From Pelagicoccus sp. SDUM812003 (GTDB lineage: Bacteria > Verrucomicrobiota > Verrucomicrobiia > Opitutales > Opitutaceae), in the NCBI RefSeq assembly GCF_031127815.1, contig NZ_JARXHY010000007.1, forward strand, positions 62,001 through 126,000: DNA of 64,000 nt. Direction: 5' to 3'. The notes beneath the pieces were generated by a model. It searched no databases, was not told where the DNA came from, and saw only the letters and a list, made by a program, of their open reading frames with translations. Position 1 is the first letter of the stretch; each line of letters begins with the position of its first letter. This document shows positions 9,094 through 17,925 of this stretch, one piece after another. The position numbers and the translations under genes are program-made.

Positions 9094-9580
9094 GTTGTAT
9101 GGAAAGATATATAAGGATATGACCCAGTGCGAGGATGAAATTTTACGGGAGAAAGCTTTGATGAACAATTATGATAAAACGAAAGGAGAGGCGTTTGTCA
9201 TCTTTTCCATTACGCGATGATGGCTTAGAGCCTGTCGTGTGTGGAATATGATAAATGCTGATTGATTAGGCGGCTGGGCGCCACTAGCTTTTGCCGCATA
9301 GAAATATTCTCGTTTGTCGCGTGAAGCGTTGGAGCTTCGCGGTTCGCTGGCAAGCGATTTGCTACAAATATATAATTCGAAACTCATTTGGCGACTGCCC
9401 ATTCAAGAAGGAATGGCGCCAAAAATGGCGGTAGCGTGTCTATATCGGACAAAAGGTCGCATTTCCCGCCGGCGACTTCCGAATGGCGACGAGTCGATGA
9501 GTCCTGCGGGATGTCGACCAAGACGAATACGGCCTGAGCCGATCGATGGGTTTTAACAATCTAACTAACTAACTAAGCGT
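9094..9580. other. Non-coding leader region before the Wzc-like gene
   Basis: No convincing gene is found in these 487 bases. A hairpin with GAAGC/GCTTC arms is at 9323-9338, extended by CGC/GCG. AT-rich patches lie near 9100-9180 and 9365-9380. Four tandem CTAA units (9561-9576) end four bases before the ATG at 9581, where a Shine-Dalgarno would be expected. The region probably holds the divergent promoters for the HAD gene and for the large downstream operon. A short open frame at 9314-9556 has no protein-like features. Confidence 0.5.
9561..9576 (+). repeat. (CTAA)4 tandem tetranucleotide repeat
   Basis: Four perfect CTAA units lie immediately before the start codon of the Wzc-like gene at 9581. 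A change in unit number would alter the spacing of the leader to the start codon. Confidence 0.85.
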
Positions 9581-11893
9581 ATGTCCAACTTTGAACAGAG
9601 AGATCGATTTGATTCCAGCGATCGCAATCCGGCAGGAGCCAACGGAAACGGGTCCTATCCCTATGGCGCCTCGCGTTCGGCGGGTCAGCCGAGCTATTCG
9701 TCCAGCTCGCGCAAAGGGACCTCCAAGGACCTAACCATGGTCGATCTGATCAATCAGATACGAAACATGTTCGCCATCCTGCGGCGTCGGTTCTTCGCCG
9801 GCCTTTTCGTCGCGGCTATCGTGGCGGTGGGTCTAGGCTCCTTTTTGCTCAGAGAGCCGCCTGAGCAGACCGCGATGACCACCATTCTCGCTCAGAGCAC
9901 CTTCGATGAGGTGCTGAACAGAGCGAACGTGGCGACCGGCGGGAAGGACGACGATCAGGAGATGTTCCTCATCAATCAGCTTTCCTTTCTGAAAAGTCGC
10001 CGATTCGCCGACATGGCGGCCAACGAATTCACCGAGGAGGAGAAGAAGCAGTTGCTGACCCCTTATCTGGAGCAGGGCGAGACGTTCACGGAAACGGGAT
10101 TCCGTAATCTGGTGGGCTCCAAAATGGGCGCTGACCGCGAGCGCGATCGGGAGCTGTTCATCATCTCGTTCCGGCATCGCGATCCTGAACTGGCGAAGCT
10201 GGCAACGGATCGCATCGCCTCCAAGTTCGTCAGCTTCCTGCAAAACGAGACCAAGAACGCGAACCGGGAAGCGGCCCAGAGCTTGACCCGTCAGGCTGAG
10301 ACGTTGGAGGAGGAGATCTCGTCCATCAACGAGAAGATCAGGGCCTACAAGCTGGAGAAGAAGATCACTTCGATCGAAGACACCACCGAGCTCCTGCAGG
10401 AGCGTTTGGCCTACATCGAAAAGAGCCAGACCCAAGCGTCCATCGAACGCGCGACCATCGAAACCCAGCTCGCGGGAGCCAAGGTCGCGATGGAAAACAG
10501 CCAGACGCCATTCGCGAATCCGACCCTGGCGAGCTACGGAAACAACGAAGAGCTTCGCAAGAAGCGCGTGGACCTGATGGTGGAAAAGAAGGCGCTTTCG
10601 TCACGTTACGGTCCGAAGCATCCGGCGATGATCGAACTGACTAACGAGATCGAAGGATTGTCCGAGGCGATTCAGGAAAACTTCGCCTTGGCCTACGAGG
10701 AACTGGAAAGCCAATACGATATGGCCCTCAAGCAGGAAGCGAAGCTGCGTAAAGAGCTGGATCGCAGCTTCAGCGAAAGCCAGGAGATCGACGCCCTCGC
10801 CGACCGTATCCGCCGCTTGGAGGAAGAGGCCAGAGCCAAGGCCTTGGCCCTCGCCGAGGTTTCCCAGAGAGCCAGCATGGCGGATGTAAACAGCTCGCTG
10901 CCTGCTGATGTCATGCGGGTCATCGACTCCGCCTATATCGACAGCCCCTTCCTTTCGGAATACAAGCTTAACATCATCTTTGTATCCGGTTGTTCACTAC
11001 TAGCACTTTTCGCGGTGCCGTTGACGCTTCATTGCTTCGACGACAAGCTGAAAAGCGCTACGGACGTCGAAGTGGAGCTGGACCAGGACTTGATAGGCGG
11101 CGTGCCCAAACTGTCGCGTACGCGAAAGAAGGACCGTCCTCACGTGGTGAGGGATCGAGTCGACCCCTCCAAGGTGGAGCCATTCATGTCGACCATCGTT
11201 CAAATGGAGCTGCTTTCTTCTCAGGAGAGCTCGTCGCGCACCTTTGTGGTGACAAGCACCATTCCGGGCGAAGGCAAATCCACCATAGCTTCGAACATTG
11301 CTTCCGGCTTCACTCAGCTGGGACGTAAAACGCTCTTGATCGACTGCGATCTCAGGCGTCCGAGCCAGCATTTGATGAACGGCATCGACAGCAAGCGCGG
11401 TCTCGTCTACTGGTCGAACGCTGGCTATTCTCTGGAGCAGGACCTGTTTAGCGTCGACTCGCCGCTCGGTATCCACGCATTGGATGACGGCACTCATTTG
11501 CTGCCCAGTGGCGGCTCCTGCGTGCACCCGACTAAAATACTGGTATCCGCTCATTTCGGACGCCTCTTCGACGCCCTACGCGAGCACTACGATGTCATCA
11601 TCGTGGATACGCCACCTGCGGGACTCTTTCCGGATTCGTTGATCGTTTCTCAGCAGCCGGGCGAGACCTTGCTCGTCGCTCGGGAGGAAAAGGCCAAGTT
11701 GCCTAAGATTCGCCGAGTGATAACCGATATCAACAAGACCAACGCTCCTCTTCTTGGAATGGTGCTCAACGCGTTCTCAGCCTCGAGCTTGAATGCTCGC
11801 GTCGCTGATAAATACACGTATCGAGATTACGGATATAAGATGAAGAAGGGCAAGCGACCCAAGACCAAGGGCCGTCGTGTGCCAGTGGCGTGA
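9581..11893 (+). CDS. Polysaccharide chain-length regulator/tyrosine autokinase (Wzc/BY-kinase)
   Basis: The 770-residue inner-membrane protein has a Wzz-like first transmembrane helix (about 70-90) and a long periplasmic coiled-coil region rich in E, K and R (about 200-440). A second transmembrane helix follows (about 465-485), then a cytoplasmic BY-kinase domain. The kinase shows Walker A GEGKST (K at 566), Walker A' LLIDCDLRRP and Walker B VIIVDTPPAG. The C-terminal tail has a tyrosine cluster YTYRDYGY (about 745-753) followed by a very basic end, as expected for transphosphorylation. It controls chain length and export together with the Wza-like protein. The N-terminal 55 residues are a low-complexity S/G/N-rich extension. 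The start codon follows the CTAA repeat without a Shine-Dalgarno. Confidence 0.94.
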   Translation: MSNFEQRDRFDSSDRNPAGANGNGSYPYGASRSAGQPSYSSSSRKGTSKDLTMVDLINQIRNMFAILRRRFFAGLFVAAIVAVGLGSFLLREPPEQTAMTTILAQSTFDEVLNRANVATGGKDDDQEMFLINQLSFLKSRRFADMAANEFTEEEKKQLLTPYLEQGETFTETGFRNLVGSKMGADRERDRELFIISFRHRDPELAKLATDRIASKFVSFLQNETKNANREAAQSLTRQAETLEEEISSINEKIRAYKLEKKITSIEDTTELLQERLAYIEKSQTQASIERATIETQLAGAKVAMENSQTPFANPTLASYGNNEELRKKRVDLMVEKKALSSRYGPKHPAMIELTNEIEGLSEAIQENFALAYEELESQYDMALKQEAKLRKELDRSFSESQEIDALADRIRRLEEEARAKALALAEVSQRASMADVNSSLPADVMRVIDSAYIDSPFLSEYKLNIIFVSGCSLLALFAVPLTLHCFDDKLKSATDVEVELDQDLIGGVPKLSRTRKKDRPHVVRDRVDPSKVEPFMSTIVQMELLSSQESSSRTFVVTSTIPGEGKSTIASNIASGFTQLGRKTLLIDCDLRRPSQHLMNGIDSKRGLVYWSNAGYSLEQDLFSVDSPLGIHALDDGTHLLPSGGSCVHPTKILVSAHFGRLFDALREHYDVIIVDTPPAGLFPDSLIVSQQPGETLLVAREEKAKLPKIRRVITDINKTNAPLLGMVLNAFSASSLNARVADKYTYRDYGYKMKKGKRPKTKGRRVPVA

Positions 11894-11968
11894 GTCACAA
11901 ACGAAGTGCCGGACTCTCGGCTGGGTAAGGCTGAGCCGGTTCGACTTTGCGAATGCGGAGACTGAGAT

Positions 11969-13267
11969 ATGAAAAGCGAGGATTCACTCCCCATGTTGGC
12001 TGGTGAAATAGGAGAAGGCGTTCGCGTGAAGCGAGCGGAGATTCCTGTCGCTCACAGGCGTTGCCTGATGCTGCTGCAAGGAAACGAGGGTTACGGCGTT
12101 CGCCGCGCCGTTCTCGACCTTTCGAAACAGCTTGTTCTCAATTCGGTGGAGCTCCACTTTGTCGCTATGCGCTCCGGACCGTTCGTTGCGGAGCTGAAGG
12201 GGCTCGCATATCCCGTGACCGTGATGGAACAGGCGACCTCGGAGGGGATAAGACGAAAAGGCTTCGGATTCGTGCTGGGGTGCATTGCTGTCTTTCGGCA
12301 GTCGCTGACCGCGAAGCGACGCCTTGTTTCAATCATCGAAGACGTCAAGCCGGACTGGATACACCTTCCGGTAGCGTCGCTACTCATACTGGCGGGCTTG
12401 GCGGGACGCACCGCGAAGCGACCTGTGTATTGGCATTTGCACAACACAGTGGTGTCCAAGCTTCCGATGCGGCTGCAGCCGCTTTGCTACCAGCTGATCT
12501 GCAAGCTCGCTAAGGTCACGCCCATGGGCAACAGCCAGCATACGGCCGCCTCTCTGGGCGATGCTCTTTGCAAGCCTGAGGTTCTGTATCCAGGTGTGGA
12601 TACGCAGTTTTTCAATCCCGATCGCGTGAAGGCGCCGCTTCGAAAGTCCGATTTCGGTTTCGAGGAAACCGTGCCGTTGTTCGCCATCGTGGCGAGAATG
12701 AATCCCAGCAAGGCTCAGGACCGTGTGGTAGAGGCTGCCATAGGACTCCTGGCTGAAGGGAAGCGCCTTAGCCTGATGCTGGTGGGCGGCCCGCTTGATT
12801 CGGACTACAGCGTTTCGTTGCAAAAAACAATTGATGCAGCCGGCGCAGGGGAGGCTATCAAACTGGTTGATCGAGTCGAGGACCCACGTCCGTACTTTCA
12901 GTTGGCGGATGTCGTGATCAACAGTCGCAAGGATGCGGAGCCGTTTGGACTGTCCCTCGTCGAGGCCATGCTGATGGAGCGTCCCGTTCTGGCCTACGCG
13001 CTCGGCGGACCGTCGGAAACGGTGGGCGTGGGCGTCACGGGCTGGTTGGTGGACGAGCCTACGGTGGAGGGCTACCGCCGCGGAATCATTCAGGCGTTGA
13101 AGGATGAAGCCAGATGGAAATCGATGGGCGCAGCCTCAAGGGCTCGGGCAGCGGAACGTTACTCCCAAGAAATCACTACAGCCCACTACTTGAAACTGGT
13201 CGCGAGTCGCGACACGTCGGTTCGCTCGAAACGGAGCGATTGGGCGCGAGGTGGCGTTGTCGCCTAA
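11969..13267 (+). CDS. GT4-family glycosyltransferase
   Basis: This 432-residue GT-B glycosyltransferase has an N-terminal acceptor domain (GNEGYGVRRAVLDLSKQL) and a C-terminal Glycos_transf_1 domain. The latter includes FAIVARMNPSKAQDRVVEA and LMLVGG, and the nucleotide-sugar motif DAEPFGLSLVEAM (about 323-335), which supplies the EX7E pair. It probably adds one sugar of the repeating unit on the cytoplasmic side; donor and acceptor are not predictable. The last 25 residues are basic and disordered. A 75-base gap separates it from the kinase gene. Confidence 0.9.
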   Translation: MKSEDSLPMLAGEIGEGVRVKRAEIPVAHRRCLMLLQGNEGYGVRRAVLDLSKQLVLNSVELHFVAMRSGPFVAELKGLAYPVTVMEQATSEGIRRKGFGFVLGCIAVFRQSLTAKRRLVSIIEDVKPDWIHLPVASLLILAGLAGRTAKRPVYWHLHNTVVSKLPMRLQPLCYQLICKLAKVTPMGNSQHTAASLGDALCKPEVLYPGVDTQFFNPDRVKAPLRKSDFGFEETVPLFAIVARMNPSKAQDRVVEAAIGLLAEGKRLSLMLVGGPLDSDYSVSLQKTIDAAGAGEAIKLVDRVEDPRPYFQLADVVINSRKDAEPFGLSLVEAMLMERPVLAYALGGPSETVGVGVTGWLVDEPTVEGYRRGIIQALKDEARWKSMGAASRARAAERYSQEITTAHYLKLVASRDTSVRSKRSDWARGGVVA

Positions 13268-13362
13268 GTCTGGATACAAGAGACCGGATTGGAAAATCGG
13301 TCGTAGCTCGCTGCATGCTTCGTCAAGTGGCGGATAGGTTGGAATTTTGAGTTTCGAAAACT

Positions 13363-14223
13363 ATGAACTTCAGAAAGAATGTCGTCTTGAAGAAGGCTTG
13401 GCGCTACGGGGCTGCGGTGCCGCGCGCCTTTAGCTCGGCCACGGCGCGACCAAGCGCCTGGAGGCAGAACCCGCCGGTGCTGGCGAACTCCTTTCCTAAA
13501 AGCGGGACTCACCTGCTTCAGCAGATCCTGAGCGTATTGCCTGGCATGAAGGATTGGGGAGGCTTTTGGGCCTCCCAGCCGTCTTTCACCTTCCGGGAGA
13601 TCCAGCCTGAGGCCATGTCGCGACGGATCAGGCGCGTCAGTCCGGGCGAGCTGGTCTGCGGACACCTGTACTACAGCGACCAGGCGAAGGAGGCATTGGA
13701 AAGCAGGCACGTGGCTCACTTCTTCATCTATCGTGATCCACGCGATGTAGTGGTTTCGGAAGCTCACTATTTGGGTGAGATGAATCGCTGGCACAAGCTG
13801 CACTCGCGATTCAGCAAGCTGCCGACGAGAGCGGAGCGATTGCTTCTCTCCATCAAGGGACTGCCGAAGGAGGACATCTACTATCCGAACATCGTGGAGC
13901 GATTCTCTCGGTTCACGCAGTGGATCGAAGATCCCAACGTCTGCTCGATCAGCTACGAGGATCTGATTTCGGAGAACAAGTACCAGACGATCGAAAAGAT
14001 CATCAAATTCTACTGCTCGAGATCAGGTTACGACTATCCAGTTGAAGCCCTCATCCAGCGGGCCTGCGAGGCGATCCAGCCATCGAAGTCTCACACCTTC
14101 AGGCGTGGCGGCAGCGGAGGGTGGAAAAGCGAGTTCGATGGGGGCGTCAAGGAGCTGTTCAAGCAGATCGGCGGCGCCGAGCTGGTGATGAAGCTCGGCT
14201 ACGAGAAATCAGTCGAATGGTGA
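13363..14223 (+). CDS. Sulfotransferase (PAPS-dependent, Sulfotransfer_1 type)
   Basis: The 286-residue protein carries the 5'-phosphosulfate loop NSFPKSGTHLLQQIL (about 45-59), with the lysine-serine pair that binds PAPS. The 3'-phosphate motif FIYRDPRDVVVSEAHYL (about 122-138) is also present, with Arg and a downstream Ser. The C-terminal part contains FRRGGSGGWKSEF, matching the R-KG-x-G-x-W-K/N motif of the family. It probably transfers sulfate from PAPS to a sugar hydroxyl of the polysaccharide or its lipid-linked precursor. It lies between two glycosyltransferase genes on the same strand. No signal peptide, so cytoplasmic. Confidence 0.9.
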   Translation: MNFRKNVVLKKAWRYGAAVPRAFSSATARPSAWRQNPPVLANSFPKSGTHLLQQILSVLPGMKDWGGFWASQPSFTFREIQPEAMSRRIRRVSPGELVCGHLYYSDQAKEALESRHVAHFFIYRDPRDVVVSEAHYLGEMNRWHKLHSRFSKLPTRAERLLLSIKGLPKEDIYYPNIVERFSRFTQWIEDPNVCSISYEDLISENKYQTIEKIIKFYCSRSGYDYPVEALIQRACEAIQPSKSHTFRRGGSGGWKSEFDGGVKELFKQIGGAELVMKLGYEKSVEW

Positions 14224-14312
14224 TTCGTCGCCAATCGATTGCCATCAACGCTTAGCGGCGGGGCTCGCGTCACCGAACGGAGCTGCAGCGAAACATAAGA
14301 CAAGGAACTTGT

Positions 14313-15590
14313 ATGAAGATTCTGATACATGACTATGCTGGACACGCGTTTCAGATCCAGCTCACGCGGGAGCTCGCGCGGCGCGGATTCGAAGTCGTGC
14401 ACGCCTACGCGGGCGGATTGCTGACGCCGCAAGGGGACATGCAGCGCGTCGATGGCGATCCGCCTGGCCTCTCCTTTCGAGAAGTGCCGATGGATAAGCG
14501 GTATCGAAAGAACAAGTACAAGTTTCTGAAACGACGCGGATACGAGGTCGCTTACGGGAAGGAGCTGCAGCGGGTCATCGAGGACGAGCGGCCATCGATC
14601 ATTTTCAGCGGGAACACCCCGTCCGAGCCGCAATTGATGGCGGTCAAGCTTGCGAACGAGCTTGGCATTCCGTTCGTTTCCTGGGTTCAGGACTTCTACA
14701 GTGTCGCGGTGAAGAAACTGGCGGCTCGCAAGTCGCGAATTCTAGGGCGGCTGGCGGCGATCTACTATACCGAGGTGGATCGGCGATGTTTCAAGCGTAG
14801 CGCGCGCACCGTTGCGATCAGCGAAGATTTCATCCCGACGCTGGCCGAATACGGCGTTGATGCCCGCGACATTTCGGTGATTGAGAACTGGGGAGCCATC
14901 GCCGAGATCCCGATGCTTGGAAAAGACGTGTCATGGGCCCGCGAATACGGGTTTCATGACAAGAAGGTTTTCTTGTACACTGGAACCATGGCCATGAAGC
15001 ATAATCCTGATTTGGTGCTTCGTCTCGCCCAGCGCTTTCACAATGACCCGGAGGTTCGCGTGGTGGTGGTCTCGGAAGGGCCCGGCGCGGACTACTTGAT
15101 GGAGCAAAAGCCTATCCGGGGATTGAGCAATCTGGTCATCCTGCCGTTCCAATCCTTTGACGTCCTGCCGCAGGTGTTCGGAGCTGCGGACGTGATGATC
15201 GCCCTGCTCGAGGAAGACGCCGGTGTCTTTTCGGTGCCGTCGAAGATCCTGAACTATCTTTGTTCGGGCAAGCCAACCCTTGCGGCGATCCCCAAGGAAA
15301 ACCTCGCGGGGCGCATCTTGGAAAAGAATCGAGCGGGCATCGTGGTCTCTCCCCGAGACGCCGAAGGCTTCGCTCAGGCGGGCGAGGACCTGATCGACAA
15401 CGAAGCCCTGAGGTTGGAGATGGGAGCGTGCGCTCGACGCTACGCGGAGGAAAATTTCAAGGTAGAGATCGTTGGCGACAAGTTTCAGCGAGTGATCAAT
15501 CAGGTGCTGGGAACCGAAAAGACGAGTCCTGCTCGCCAGATGCTGGCGGCCAACGCTCTTCGCGAGGAGGCAAGAAGCTTTAGCGAATAG
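14313..15590 (+). CDS. GT4-family glycosyltransferase (WcaI/WbuB-like)
   Basis: The 425-residue product begins MKILIHDYAGHAFQIQLTRE, a WcaI/WbuB-like N-terminus. It also has SWVQDFYSVAVKKL and VIENWGAIAEIP, typical of transferases such as WcaI and WbuB. The C-terminal GT4 domain contains VFLYTGTMAMKHNPDLVLRLA, LVILPFQSFDVLPQVFGAADVMIALLEEDAGVFSVPSKILNYLCSG in broken motifs, and an acidic donor-binding loop. Its likely role is transfer of one sugar to the lipid-linked repeat. AGGAAC at 14302-14307 may act as a ribosome-binding site. Confidence 0.9.
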   Translation: MKILIHDYAGHAFQIQLTRELARRGFEVVHAYAGGLLTPQGDMQRVDGDPPGLSFREVPMDKRYRKNKYKFLKRRGYEVAYGKELQRVIEDERPSIIFSGNTPSEPQLMAVKLANELGIPFVSWVQDFYSVAVKKLAARKSRILGRLAAIYYTEVDRRCFKRSARTVAISEDFIPTLAEYGVDARDISVIENWGAIAEIPMLGKDVSWAREYGFHDKKVFLYTGTMAMKHNPDLVLRLAQRFHNDPEVRVVVVSEGPGADYLMEQKPIRGLSNLVILPFQSFDVLPQVFGAADVMIALLEEDAGVFSVPSKILNYLCSGKPTLAAIPKENLAGRILEKNRAGIVVSPRDAEGFAQAGEDLIDNEALRLEMGACARRYAEENFKVEIVGDKFQRVINQVLGTEKTSPARQMLAANALREEARSFSE

Positions 15591-15597
15591 GTTCAAT

Positions 15598-16425
15598 ATG
15601 GAGTCGCTTATGAACAGTATCCAGGAACTTGGTACGAGGTCGCCCAGCGCCGGGACGTCCCGCGTGAAGACCCGAGGAGTGATCTACGTCGTAACTGGGG
15701 GCAGGAGCTATCTCGGGGAGTTGGTTTCCTCCGTGAAAAGTCTGCGTCGCCATGAGCCGGACATCCCTGTAACCGTTTTTTCCCGCTACAAGCTGCCGTC
15801 TCGCTACAGGCTTGAACGCCGCGAGGTGGACCCTGATCTCAATCCGCACAAGCTCAAGGTGCGCTGCTTGCGCGAGTCTCCGTATGACGAGACGCTTTTT
15901 TTGGATACCGACACGTCTATCAAGGGAAAGGTGTCGCCTTTGTTCGACGAGCTCAAGCAGCACGACTTTTGCGTGGCTCATTCGCATGTGGCGGACTACT
16001 CTCGTCGACCTCCTTTGCTGCTGGATTTGGTGAAGGCTGATGGATACAACACTGGAGTGCTGCTGTTTCGCAAGTCCGATCCGACCTCGCTCTTTCTCTC
16101 CAAATGGGAAGGGGCGGTCATGGCGCATGATCCGAAGGAGATGTGGGCCGGTCACTACGGCGACCAGTACTTCTTCACCGAGCTGGTCAATGGTACGGGA
16201 GTGGCTGATTCCGAGCTCAAGTTCGGGATCCTGGACAACGTCAAGTGGAACTGCCGGGGCATCGCTTCGGAGCACGTTCGCAAGATCAATCGCTGGTCGG
16301 ACGTGAGGATCTTTCATCACCGCACCAGCGGCATGAAGATTCGGAAGCTGATCTACTCCATCACGGATTTTCCGACGGCGAAGGTGATCGCTGGCAAGGG
16401 GCTTCGGCTCATGAGGCTGAGATGA
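15598..16425 (+). CDS. GT-A-fold glycosyltransferase-like protein
   Basis: The 275-residue protein has an N-terminal nucleotide-binding beta-alpha pattern (GVIYVVTGGRSYLGELVSSV) and a DxD motif in the strand LFLDTDTSIKG (about 100-110), as used to bind divalent metal and NDP-sugar. A later YNTGVLLFRKSD resembles the NAG/NTG acceptor motif of GT8-like enzymes, and GDQYFFTEL is also GT8-like. It starts 7 bases after the previous gene. It is probably a sugar transferase acting on the same polysaccharide, and it is the only GT-A-type enzyme in the locus; the exact family is uncertain. Confidence 0.8.
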   Translation: MESLMNSIQELGTRSPSAGTSRVKTRGVIYVVTGGRSYLGELVSSVKSLRRHEPDIPVTVFSRYKLPSRYRLERREVDPDLNPHKLKVRCLRESPYDETLFLDTDTSIKGKVSPLFDELKQHDFCVAHSHVADYSRRPPLLLDLVKADGYNTGVLLFRKSDPTSLFLSKWEGAVMAHDPKEMWAGHYGDQYFFTELVNGTGVADSELKFGILDNVKWNCRGIASEHVRKINRWSDVRIFHHRTSGMKIRKLIYSITDFPTAKVIAGKGLRLMRLR

Positions 16426-16513
16426 CCCCGGGTTCGGGAGCGACAGGTCGTATGCGCGCAGCGAATACGTCTGTTTTAAGTTCGCCAGTTGAGCTGCGAA
16501 GGGATTGAATGGT

Positions 16514-17863
16514 ATGAGTGTCAGTCGTCACATTATGACTTATGATAGCCGAAGAAGCTATGCGGGGCCGGTTGAGGAATCCTCGGATGGCGGTTACCTA
16601 GCGAAAGCGGTGCTGGTCACTCTTTTCGCCTGGGCGTTGCTGGGAAAGCAGCTGCTGTTCATGCTGGCGATCGTCTTGAACGTGCCGACCCGTGTGCTTA
16701 CGATCCCATCGCACATGGCCACGGTGGGGTTGGCGCTGGCCTCGGTGGTGGTGGTTTTTTTCGCCACCCGTTTCCGCTACTTTCCGCTGCATTGGATCGT
16801 GCTGCCATTCAGCGCCTTCTGGATGTTCTACTTCATGCGCATCGTGATCGACTACCAGGCGCAGGGGTCGATGTTCGCCCCGCCGAAGGACGCGACCTAT
16901 TCGGTCAGCTACATCGCTCAGAAAGCGATTGGCACCTGTCTGTTGCCTTCCGTCGCGGTATTGCTGAACACGCATTGGGCGGCCTGGCGAAAGACGCAGA
17001 CGGTTTGCTTCACCATGGCGGTGCTGATTGCGGGTTCCTTTTTCGCGATCTACCGGGAAAACATCTTTTCTTTCAGTGGGAGAATGAATCCGGGCGATGA
17101 AACGGGCGATTTCGCCACGATCAGCTCGCTCCAGCTGGGGTACTCGGGGCTGGTGTTGCTGATCTTCTTCCTGTTCATGTACTTCTCCGAACGGCCCAAA
17201 AACGTTTGGAAGGCGCTCTTGCTCTACTCGGTAGGGGCGGTGGGCATGCTGCTGATCGTTGGCAGCGCCTCGCGCGGACCGGTGGTTGGCTTCGTCTTCA
17301 TGGCGGTGCCGTTCGGCTTCTCGCTGTTCTTTCGTGGCGAGCCCGGCAAGTTTATCAAGTTTGTGGTCGGTGTGGCGACCTTCGGAGCGATCGCCCTGAT
17401 CGCCGCTCAGCTGACGGGCAGCAGCGTGTTCGATCGTTTGCTCAGCATCCATCACGATGTGGTTTCACAGTCGGACCAATCCGATCGGCTCGTCTTCTAT
17501 GAGAACGCGTGGAACTCCTTCCTGGAGTCTCCGATCATCGGATCGCAGTCTTCGCTGGGAGGTTATGCCTACCCGCACAACTTGATTCTCGAGTCGCTGA
17601 TGGCGGTGGGGATCGTCGGCACCATCCCGCTGCTCGTCGTGATCGGATACGCCTTCTACTGCTCGTGGGCGCTGCTGGTGCGCTATCCGAAGCTCGGCTG
17701 GCTGTCTCTGGCTTTCTACGCCTACTTCTGTGGCTCGCTCTTTTCCGGTTCCCTTTTTTCGAACGCGGCATTCTGGATTTCGATGGCTGGCACGATTTCG
17801 GCCTATCAATGGGCGGCGAGAGAAATGGATGAGCAGGAGGAGGAAGAGGCCCTTCGCTCCTGA
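16514..17863 (+). CDS. O-antigen ligase/polymerase-like membrane protein (Wzy-like)
   Basis: ATG 16514 is chosen because AAGGGA (16499-16504) is at good spacing; the track of codons allows TTG 16505. The 449-residue product has roughly ten or more hydrophobic helices and a large loop containing FSFSGRMNPGDETGDFAT. It also has the VGSASRGPVVGFVF segment, where an Arg follows a Gly/Ser-rich turn as in Wzy and WaaL proteins. The C-terminal 15 residues are acidic. As the only O-antigen_lig-like protein in a locus with a flippase and a chain-length regulator, it is most likely the Wzy polymerase that joins repeat units in the periplasm. Confidence 0.85.
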   Translation: MSVSRHIMTYDSRRSYAGPVEESSDGGYLAKAVLVTLFAWALLGKQLLFMLAIVLNVPTRVLTIPSHMATVGLALASVVVVFFATRFRYFPLHWIVLPFSAFWMFYFMRIVIDYQAQGSMFAPPKDATYSVSYIAQKAIGTCLLPSVAVLLNTHWAAWRKTQTVCFTMAVLIAGSFFAIYRENIFSFSGRMNPGDETGDFATISSLQLGYSGLVLLIFFLFMYFSERPKNVWKALLLYSVGAVGMLLIVGSASRGPVVGFVFMAVPFGFSLFFRGEPGKFIKFVVGVATFGAIALIAAQLTGSSVFDRLLSIHHDVVSQSDQSDRLVFYENAWNSFLESPIIGSQSSLGGYAYPHNLILESLMAVGIVGTIPLLVVIGYAFYCSWALLVRYPKLGWLSLAFYAYFCGSLFSGSLFSNAAFWISMAGTISAYQWAAREMDEQEEEEALRS

Positions 17864-17925
17864 TCGAGGGGGTGGCTCCCTGGCTCATCTCCTGCCGGGC
17901 GTTCCTCCCGAAAAGGGTCTAGTTT

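Noticed and set aside
9094-9580. Considered as a cyclic di-GMP riboswitch in front of the Wzc-like gene
   Set aside because: The conserved GEMM core segments are not present.
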